This document shows positions 15,792-20,924 of a stretch of 20,924 nt of DNA, one piece after another. The DNA lies in NCBI GenBank assembly GCA_964576115.1, contig CAZNUA010000045.1, positions 8,695 through 29,618 on the forward strand, in the 5' to 3' direction. A program made the translations under genes and the position numbers. The stretch comes from CAYSYY01 sp964576115 [NCBI: uncultured Gemmatimonadota bacterium] (GTDB lineage: Bacteria > Blakebacterota > Blakebacteria > Blakebacterales). A model generated the notes under the pieces. It did no database searches, had not been told where the DNA came from, and saw nothing but the letters and a program-made list of their open reading frames with translations. Each line of letters starts with the position of its first letter. Positions within the stretch are counted from its first letter, which is position 1.

Positions 15792-16030
15792 GCCTCTTCT
15801 CCTTCAACCGCCTCGGTGGTCGGTGTCCCGGTTGAGACGGCGGCGACCTCCTGCTGGGCGATGATCGTTCTGAGCCGGGCGATATCGCGCCGGACCGATC
15901 TGATCTCGAGCGGATTCGACACCTGCTGCATGACGTGTCCGAAACGCAGGCTCCGCAGTTCTTCCTGCAGATCCTCCAGTTTCATCCGCATTTCCTCGAG
16001 ACTCAGCTCGCGGATCTCCGAGGCGCGCAT
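15788..16030 (-). CDS. rpmC: 50S ribosomal protein L29
   Basis: An 80-residue L29, about 12–15 residues longer than usual. The two-helix hairpin is clear: [20 protein letters not shown], then [20 protein letters not shown] and [15 protein letters not shown]. The last 15 residues ([16 protein letters not shown]) are a small acidic, low-complexity tail. L29 lies at the tunnel exit beside L23 and helps form the docking site of trigger factor and SRP. Its ATG shares one base with the rplP stop (TGATG), and its stop overlaps rpsQ, so the longer open frame upstream is not used. Confidence 0.96.
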   Translation of the reverse strand: MRASEIRELSLEEMRMKLEDLQEELRSLRFGHVMQQVSNPLEIRSVRRDIARLRTIIAQQEVAAVSTGTPTTEAVEGEEA

Positions 16031-16446
16031 CAGATCTCCTCCCGCTTCGCGAAGGCCGTCTTGATCGGCAGTTTGTGCGCGGCAAGCCGGAAGGCTTCCC
16101 GGGCCTGTTCCTCGTTCACGCCCTCGATCTCGAACATGATCCGGCCGGGCTTGACCACGGCGACCCAGTACTCCGGACTGCCTTTCCCCTTGCCCATCCG
16201 TGTCTCGGCCGGTTTCTCGGTCAGGGGTTTGTCGGGAAAGATCCTGATCCAGATCTTGCCCCCCCGGCGCACGTAGCGCGTCATGGCGACACGGGCCGAT
16301 TCGATCTGCCGGTTCGTTATCCACGCCGGTTCGAGAGCGCGCAGGCCGAAAGCCCCGAAGGCGACTGAGGTGCCGCCCTTGGCCTTTTTCCCGGTATACC
16401 GGCCCCGCTGCTGCTTGCGGTACTTGATCCGCTTCGGCATCAACAT
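16030..16446 (-). CDS. rplP: 50S ribosomal protein L16
   Basis: A 138-residue L16, normal in length, near the peptidyl-transferase centre and A-site tRNA elbow. The N-terminus [16 protein letters not shown] is the diagnostic pattern, and [37 protein letters not shown] and [17 protein letters not shown] follow. The start is the first of two nearby ATGs because homologues begin ML-x-PKR. A GGGGG ribosome site overlaps the rpsC 3' end. Confidence 0.98.
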   Translation of the reverse strand: MLMPKRIKYRKQQRGRYTGKKAKGGTSVAFGAFGLRALEPAWITNRQIESARVAMTRYVRRGGKIWIRIFPDKPLTEKPAETRMGKGKGSPEYWVAVVKPGRIMFEIEGVNEEQAREAFRLAAHKLPIKTAFAKREEI

Positions 16447-16458
16447 GGCGCCCGCCCC

Positions 16459-17160
16459 CTACTTCTTCTTCTTGCCCCGCGAGCGGGGGCTTGTCTTTGG
16501 TTCCTCGGTCACTTCTTCGCTCGCGGCATCGGCGCCGAGGATCTCCCCGTGGAAGATCCAGACCTTGATGCCGATGGTGCCGTAGGTCGTAAAGGCGGTG
16601 TCGCGGGCGAAATCGATGTCGGCCCTCAGGGTGTGCAGGGGCACCCGACCTTCATGATAGGTCTCGGTCCGCCCCATTTCGGCTCCACCGAGCCGGCCGC
16701 CGCAGGTGATCTTGATGCCTTCGGCGCCCATGCGCATGGCGCTGGCGATCGCCTTCTTCATGGCCCGGCGCCACGAGACCCGGTTTTCGAGCTGCCGGGC
16801 AATCGATTCGGCCACCAGATGGGAATCAATCTCGGGCCGCTTGACTTCCTGGATGTTGATGTAGATCTCTTTGCCGGTGAGCTGCTGCAGCTCCTCCTTC
16901 AGCTTGTCCACCTCGGATCCCTTGCGGCCGATGACAACCCCGGGGCGGGCGGTATAGATCGATACCGTAACCCGCTTCGGGGCCCGCTCGATGACGATCC
17001 GCGACAGGGCCGCCCGCGAAAGCCGCTGCCAGAGGTAGCGCCGCAGGGTGAGGTCCTCTTCGAGCAGGTCGGCGAAGGTACCCCGATCCGCGTACCAGCG
17101 GGAGTCCCAGTTCTTGACAATGCCCAGCCTGAGACCGGTCGGATGTGATTTCTGACCCAC
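16459..17160 (-). CDS. rpsC: 30S ribosomal protein S3
   Basis: A 233-residue S3, with an N-terminal [20 protein letters not shown], a KH type II domain whose GxxG loop is [10 protein letters not shown] at residues 74–83, and the C-terminal domain with [27 protein letters not shown] split across the usual strands. S3 forms the mRNA entry channel and helicase with S4 and S5. It starts at GTG, with GAGGAG nine nucleotides upstream, 5 nt after rplV. The last 20 residues are a charged tail ending in RSRGKKKK. Confidence 0.97.
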   Translation of the reverse strand: MGQKSHPTGLRLGIVKNWDSRWYADRGTFADLLEEDLTLRRYLWQRLSRAALSRIVIERAPKRVTVSIYTARPGVVIGRKGSEVDKLKEELQQLTGKEIYINIQEVKRPEIDSHLVAESIARQLENRVSWRRAMKKAIASAMRMGAEGIKITCGGRLGGAEMGRTETYHEGRVPLHTLRADIDFARDTAFTTYGTIGIKVWIFHGEILGADAASEEVTEEPKTSPRSRGKKKK

Positions 17161-17165
17161 GCCTG

Positions 17166-17540
17166 CTACTCCTCACTCTTCCCGGCGGTCTCCTCACGAC
17201 CGTCGGAGACCATGACCGTGATATGGCTGGTCCGTTTCAGAATCGGATGAGCTCGCCCCATCGAACGCGGTATCCAGCGCTTCATCGTCGCTCCGTCGTC
17301 GACGAAAGCCCGGGTGACGACGAACGATTCGGGATCGACCCCCGACTCGCTGTCGTCCTGGTTCATCAGGTTGGCGACCGCGCTTCGCAGGGTCTTTTCG
17401 ATCGGGACCGCGGCCGCCTTCTTGCTGAAATGGAGAACGTTGAGCGCGTCCTCAACCCGGCGGCCGCGGATCTGGTCGATCACGAGACGCGCCTTGCGGG
17501 GACTGACCCGAACGAATTTGGCTATCGCTTTAGCTTCCAT
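17166..17540 (-). CDS. rplV: 50S ribosomal protein L22
   Basis: A 124-residue L22, whose beta hairpin lines the nascent-peptide tunnel. [27 protein letters not shown] is the conserved N-terminal segment, and the hairpin region carries [20 protein letters not shown]. The last ten residues ([12 protein letters not shown]) are a short charged tail. It starts at ATG 17 nt after the rpsS stop and is followed 5 nt later by rpsC. Confidence 0.97.
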   Translation of the reverse strand: MEAKAIAKFVRVSPRKARLVIDQIRGRRVEDALNVLHFSKKAAAVPIEKTLRSAVANLMNQDDSESGVDPESFVVTRAFVDDGATMKRWIPRSMGRAHPILKRTSHITVMVSDGREETAGKSEE

Positions 17541-17557
17541 GGTAATCGCCGGCCCTC

Positions 17558-17848
17558 TTACTTCTTCACCTTGGCGACCCGCTCGGACTTCCTGCCCCCG
17601 TGGTCGCGGAAGGTGCGCGTCGGGGCGAACTCGCCGAGCCGGTGGCCGACCATGTTTTCAGAGATGTACACGGGCACGAACTTGTTGCCGTTGTGCACGG
17701 CGAAGGTGTGCCCGACGAATTCGGGGGGAATGGTCGAGCGCCTGGCCCAGGTCTTGATGACCTTTTTCTCCCCGCTCCGGTTCATCTCCTCTACCTTCTT
17801 GATGAGGTAGGGTTCGATCCAGGGTCCCTTCTTGAGCGATCGCGACAT
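17558..17848 (-). CDS. rpsS: 30S ribosomal protein S19
   Basis: A 96-residue S19, in the small-subunit head beside S13. The sequence [20 protein letters not shown], then the family signature [34 protein letters not shown] in order, is unmistakable. It starts at ATG 14 nt after rplB and ends in a lysine-rich ERVAKVKK. Length is normal. Confidence 0.98.
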   Translation of the reverse strand: MSRSLKKGPWIEPYLIKKVEEMNRSGEKKVIKTWARRSTIPPEFVGHTFAVHNGNKFVPVYISENMVGHRLGEFAPTRTFRDHGGRKSERVAKVKK

Positions 17849-17862
17849 CCGCCGTCGACTCC

Positions 17863-18696
17863 TTACTTCTTCACAGTCCTGCGTCGCAGGATGTACTTGT
17901 CCGAGGCCTTCCCCTTCTTGCGGGTTTTGTGCCCCTTGGTCGGCTTGCCCCAGGGACTGACCGGGTGCCGCCCCCCGCTCGACTTACCCTCGCCCCCGCC
18001 GTGGGGGTGGTCGACCGGATTCATGGCCACGCCGCGCACCCGGGGGCGCCGGCCGCGATGCCGGCTCTTGCCCGCCTTGCCCCAGTTGATGTTCTCGTGG
18101 GTGGGGTTGCCCACCTGCCCGATAGTGGCGAAGCATTCCTGGGGAACCATGCGCATCTCTTTCGAGGGCAGGCGGAGGATCGCCTGGCCACGCTCGCGGG
18201 CCATCAGCTGGGCCGCAGTTCCGGCTCCCCGGGCCATCTGGCCACCCTTGCCGGGCTTGAGCTCGACGTTGTGCACGAACGAGCCGAGCGGTACGCGCGT
18301 CAGGGGCATGGCATTGCCGGGTTTGACCTCGACCGACTCGCCCGCAGAAACGGGATCGCCCACCTGCAGGCCGTTGGGTGCCAGGATGTAGCGACGTTCG
18401 CCATCGGCGTACTTGAGCAACGCGATCCGGGCCGAGCGGTTTGGATCGTACTCGATCGTTTCGACCAGGGCCGGTATGTCGCGCTTGTCGCGCTTGAAAT
18501 CGACGATCCGGTAGCGGCGCTTGTGACCCCCGCCGCGGTGACGCACTGTCATCCGGCCGCGGTTGTTGCGCCCCCCCCTCTTGTGCATCGGCGCCGTGAG
18601 CGGCTTGAAGGGAGTGTCGGCAGTCAGATCGGCGAAATCGCTGACCTGCATGTACCGCCGCCCGGGGGTGGTCGGTTTGTACTGCTTCAGACCCAT
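17863..18696 (-). CDS. rplB: 50S ribosomal protein L2
   Basis: A 277-residue L2, one of the most conserved large-subunit proteins, needed for subunit association and for peptidyl-transferase activity. The N-terminus [18 protein letters not shown], the [17 protein letters not shown] segment and the catalytic-centre-facing loop [20 protein letters not shown] with its conserved histidine are present. It starts at ATG 6 nt after rplW. Length and motif spacing are typical. Confidence 0.99.
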   Translation of the reverse strand: MGLKQYKPTTPGRRYMQVSDFADLTADTPFKPLTAPMHKRGGRNNRGRMTVRHRGGGHKRRYRIVDFKRDKRDIPALVETIEYDPNRSARIALLKYADGERRYILAPNGLQVGDPVSAGESVEVKPGNAMPLTRVPLGSFVHNVELKPGKGGQMARGAGTAAQLMARERGQAILRLPSKEMRMVPQECFATIGQVGNPTHENINWGKAGKSRHRGRRPRVRGVAMNPVDHPHGGGEGKSSGGRHPVSPWGKPTKGHKTRKKGKASDKYILRRRTVKK

Positions 18697-18702
18697 GATT
18701 CT

Positions 18703-18993
18703 CTATGCTCCCTCGAAGAAGTCGAGCGTGTCGCCTTCGGCCAGAGTCACGATGGCCTTCTTCCAGGCCGCACGCCGGCCCTCGAAACGGCCCATCCGCT
18801 TGAGTTTTCCCTTTACGTTCATCGTGCGTACCGCGATGACCGTAACGTCGAAAAGCTCCTCGACAGCGCGTCTGATGTCGTTCTTGTTGGCCCCCACCGC
18901 CACCTCGAAGACGACCTTGTTCTCCTCTTCGGTGAGGATCGCCGCCCGCTCGGTGATGAGGGGCCGGATGATGATCTGCTGGGTACTCTTCAT
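18703..18993 (-). CDS. rplW: 50S ribosomal protein L23
   Basis: A 96-residue L23, which sits at the tunnel exit with L29 and is the main docking point of trigger factor and SRP. The sequence begins [20 protein letters not shown], with the later [20 protein letters not shown] and [17 protein letters not shown] segments. Its ATG overlaps the rplD stop as ATGA, which selects this start over an in-frame extension of 36 residues lying inside rplD. Length is normal. Confidence 0.97.
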   Translation of the reverse strand: MKSTQQIIIRPLITERAAILTEEENKVVFEVAVGANKNDIRRAVEELFDVTVIAVRTMNVKGKLKRMGRFEGRRAAWKKAIVTLAEGDTLDFFEGA

Positions 18994-19622
18994 CGGATCA
19001 GGATCTCCTGCAGCGGCCCGACGGCATCGGTTTCGATCAGAACGACATCGGAATTCAGGATGTCGTAGGCACTCGCGTTGGCAGCCAGCAGAGTCCGGCA
19101 CCCCGGCAGGTTGCGGGCCGAGAGCCGGGCGTTGTCGTCACTCTCACTCAACAGCCACAGAACCTTCCGGTCGGCCAGGTCCATGGCTTTGAGCCGGGCG
19201 GCCATCTCGCGGGTCTTCGGCTCGGCGGGCCGGAAGGGTTCGGTCGCGAAGAGAGCTCCTTCACGGTACTTGACCGAAAGAGCGGCGATACGGGCTTTGC
19301 GCGCGGCCCGAGCCGGAAGCTTGCGGGCGTAATCGCGCGGCTGCGGTCCGAAGGTGGTACCGCCCCCTCGCCAGATGGGATTGCGGATGGTCCCGGTCCG
19401 GGCCCGCCCGGTACCCTTCTGACGCCAGGGTTTGCGGCCCCCTCCCCGCACCTCGGAGCGTTCTTTCGTCTTGTGCGTGCCCTGCCGGCGCGAAGCGAGA
19501 TGGAAGACTGTCGCCTCATAAAGGAGATGATCCCCTCCCTCGGCGGCGAAGACACGATCGTCGCCCTCGACCGTCGTTGCTGTCAGGGCGCCGCTTTCGT
19601 TGTAGACCTTGAGTGTCGCCAT
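18990..19622 (-). CDS. rplD: 50S ribosomal protein L4
   Basis: A 210-residue L4, whose extended loop reaches the peptide tunnel constriction. The loop sequence [19 protein letters not shown] and [13 protein letters not shown] are intact, as is the C-terminal [17 protein letters not shown]. In enterobacteria L4 represses the S10 operon through its leader; here tuf is directly upstream and no such leader is present. It starts at ATG 6 nt after the rplC stop and has only a weak ribosome site, suggesting coupling to rplC. Confidence 0.98.
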   Translation of the reverse strand: MATLKVYNESGALTATTVEGDDRVFAAEGGDHLLYEATVFHLASRRQGTHKTKERSEVRGGGRKPWRQKGTGRARTGTIRNPIWRGGGTTFGPQPRDYARKLPARAARKARIAALSVKYREGALFATEPFRPAEPKTREMAARLKAMDLADRKVLWLLSESDDNARLSARNLPGCRTLLAANASAYDILNSDVVLIETDAVGPLQEILIR

Positions 19623-19628
19623 CGTGAC

Positions 19629-20534
19629 TTACTCGCTCTTCTGATCGTCTTCGGCGTCAGCCTCAGCGGTGTCCTGCCCGGCCTCTTCGTCCGCAACCTC
19701 GTCTTCGGTTTCATCCCCGGCTGCATCTTCGACAGCCTCGGCCTCGACCGGTTCGGACCCGGTTTCTTCCCCGATCGTTTCTTCCGCAGCCTCGGCCTCG
19801 ACCGGCTCGGAGGCGGCTTCTTCATCAACGGCCCCGACTGCGGTTTCTTCAGCCTCTGGTTCCTCGGCGACCGCAGCGGCCGGTGCCCAGTCGCGGGGCT
19901 CCGAACCCACCAGTTCGATCCGTACCAGACCGTTGATCGGGCCGGGGACCGAACCGCGCACGATGAGTATCTGCTCGTCGACATTGACGTCGACCACCGT
20001 CAGGTTCTTCTCGGTCACCTTGTGGTTGCCGTACTGACCGGGGAGCTTGCGCCCTTTCATGGTCCGCGCCGGAGTGGCGCTCATACCGACCGAGCCGACC
20101 CCCCGGTGCGAGGGACCGCCGCCGTGGGACTGCCGGGTACCGCCGCTGAAGCCGTGCCGCTTCATGCCGCCGGCGAAACCGCGTCCCTTGGTCGTACCCC
20201 GCACCTTGACCAGATCGCCGATCTCGAAAAAATCAGCCGTGATCTGGTCCCCCACCGAAAAGCGGGCGGCGTCGGGCGTGCGAAACTCGCGGATCCGCAA
20301 CGGAGCGGATTCGAGTCCGGCCGCTTCGGCCCGGGCCCGGTTGGCCTTCGACTGCCGGTGCAGTTTTTTCTTCTCTCCGTACCCGACCTGGATGGCCTCG
20401 TAGCCGTCGGTCTCGACCGTCTTGACCTGCAAAACGGTGCTTGGAGCGACCTCCAGTACGGTGACGGGGACGGCCTCGCCGTCCGCCGAGAATATCTGGG
20501 TCATGCCCAGTTTCTTTCCGATCAGCCCCTTCAT
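19629..20534 (-). CDS. rplC: 50S ribosomal protein L3 with acidic C-terminal extension
   Basis: A 301-residue L3 against about 205–215 usually. The core (1 to about 212) begins MKGLIGKKLGMTQIF and includes TTKGRGFAGGMKRHGFSGG and GQYGNHKVTEKNL, with the loop approaching the peptidyl-transferase centre. Residues 213–301 are a low-complexity tail with about 37 acidic and two basic residues, including a duplicated SEPVEAEA at 242–249 and 260–267. The ATG is preceded by GGAAGAG; a longer in-frame extension overlapping rpsJ is rejected because the family starts at MKG. The tail is in frame and its end is immediately before rplD. Confidence 0.96.
   Translation of the reverse strand: MKGLIGKKLGMTQIFSADGEAVPVTVLEVAPSTVLQVKTVETDGYEAIQVGYGEKKKLHRQSKANRARAEAAGLESAPLRIREFRTPDAARFSVGDQITADFFEIGDLVKVRGTTKGRGFAGGMKRHGFSGGTRQSHGGGPSHRGVGSVGMSATPARTMKGRKLPGQYGNHKVTEKNLTVVDVNVDEQILIVRGSVPGPINGLVRIELVGSEPRDWAPAAAVAEEPEAEETAVGAVDEEAASEPVEAEAAEETIGEETGSEPVEAEAVEDAAGDETEDEVADEEAGQDTAEADAEDDQKSE
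19733..19811 (-). repeat. Direct duplication within the acidic tail of rplC
   Basis: A 25-nt segment at 19733–19757 recurs at 19787–19811 with one T/C difference, offset by 54 nt (18 codons). It encodes the repeated SEPVEAEA in the L3 tail. The high identity at synonymous positions points to a duplication instead of convergent composition. Confidence 0.85.
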
Positions 20535-20547
20535 CGTCTCTTCCGTC

Positions 20548-20856
20548 TCAGACCTTGATCTCCACATCCACACCCGCGGGCAGCTCGAGCTTCATGAGCG
20601 CGTCCACGGTCTGCGGAGTGGAGTCGTAGATGTCTATCAGGCGCTTGTGCACCCGCGTCTCGAACTGCTCCCGCGATTTCTTGTCCACGTGGGGGCCGCG
20701 CAGGACCGTGTACACCGTCCGTTTGATCGGCAGCGGCACCGGCCCCGAGATACGGGCCCCGGTACGTTTGGCGGTCCGGACGATCTCCTCGGCCGAACGG
20801 TCGAGAGTAGCATGTTCGTACGCCTTCAGGCGTATGCGGATCTTCTGGCCGGCCAC
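20548..20856 (-). CDS. rpsJ: 30S ribosomal protein S10 (NusE)
   Basis: A 102-residue S10, the normal length. [19 protein letters not shown], the [29 protein letters not shown] segment in two blocks, and the C-terminal [17 protein letters not shown] are diagnostic. Besides its place in the small-subunit head, S10 acts as NusE in transcription antitermination and couples RNA polymerase to ribosomes through NusG. The start is GTG with AAGGAG eight nucleotides upstream. It starts 12 nt after the tuf stop. Confidence 0.98.
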   Translation of the reverse strand: MAGQKIRIRLKAYEHATLDRSAEEIVRTAKRTGARISGPVPLPIKRTVYTVLRGPHVDKKSREQFETRVHKRLIDIYDSTPQTVDALMKLELPAGVDVEIKV

Positions 20857-20868
20857 GGCACCCGCTCC

Positions 20869-20924
20869 TTACTCGATGATCTCGGTCACAACCCCCGAGG
20901 CGACCGTGTGGCCCCCCTCGCGGA
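20869..20924 (-). CDS. tuf: Elongation factor Tu, 3' end only
   Basis: The last 18 codons of a minus-strand gene run off the window edge. They read [17 protein letters not shown] and a TAA stop, which matches the conserved C-terminus of EF-Tu (REGG-x-TVG-x-GVV-x-x-I-x-E). EF-Tu delivers aminoacyl-tRNA to the ribosome. tuf directly before rpsJ is the usual junction of the str and S10 operons. Only the end of domain 3 can be seen. Confidence 0.93.
   Translation of the reverse strand, partial: REGGHTVASGVVTEIIE

Overview
The window is the left part of a bacterial tuf–S10–spc–alpha ribosomal-protein supercluster, read on the minus strand (right to left), followed by three unrelated genes at the left end. 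The organism looks like a GC-rich diderm bacterium. The clues are a secreted protein with a signal peptide, a protein with tandem TonB C-terminal-type domains, very GC-rich codon use in most genes, and frequent GTG/TTG starts. I cannot place it in a phylum from sequence alone; the long low-complexity tails on several ribosomal proteins suggest a poorly sampled lineage, but that is inference.

From 20924 down to 4506 there are 31 minus-strand genes in the classic order: tuf (3' end only), rpsJ, rplC, rplD, rplW, rplB, rpsS, rplV, rpsC, rplP, rpmC, rpsQ, rplN, rplX, rplE, rpsN, rpsH, rplF, rplR, rpsE, rpmD, rplO, secY, adk, map, infA, rpmJ, rpsM, rpsK, rpsD, rpoA, rplQ. Gaps are mostly 2–40 nt, with overlaps such as ATGA (rplD/rplW, rpmC/rpsQ), TGATG (rplP/rpmC, rplX/rplE) and an 8-nt secY/adk overlap. 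There is no obvious room for an internal terminator, so the block is probably transcribed as one or a few long mRNAs. The genes supply the ribosome, the Sec channel, initiation factor IF-1, methionine aminopeptidase, adenylate kinase and the RNA polymerase alpha subunit. The two largest internal gaps, rpsN–rpsH (66 nt) and rpsD–rpoA (61 nt), each hold a small perfect hairpin.

Directly after rplQ on the same strand is a major facilitator superfamily transporter whose first usable standard start lies inside what looks like conserved coding sequence. Its 3' end overlaps by 62 nt the 3' end of a convergent plus-strand gene, a secreted M60-like (enhancin-type) metallopeptidase. Divergent from that gene, at the left edge, is a membrane-anchored protein with two TonB C-terminal-like domains in lower-GC DNA.

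Most of the window is ordinary, highly conserved housekeeping sequence. The unusual part is a set of low-complexity charged extensions: a lysine/alanine histone-H1-like N-terminus on L30 (five tandem 18-bp repeats), a long coiled and then acidic C-terminus on S5 in the adjacent gene, and an acidic C-terminus with an internal duplication on L3. I see no CRISPR array, insertion sequence, tRNA or rRNA. No stretch longer than about 210 bases is without a gene.
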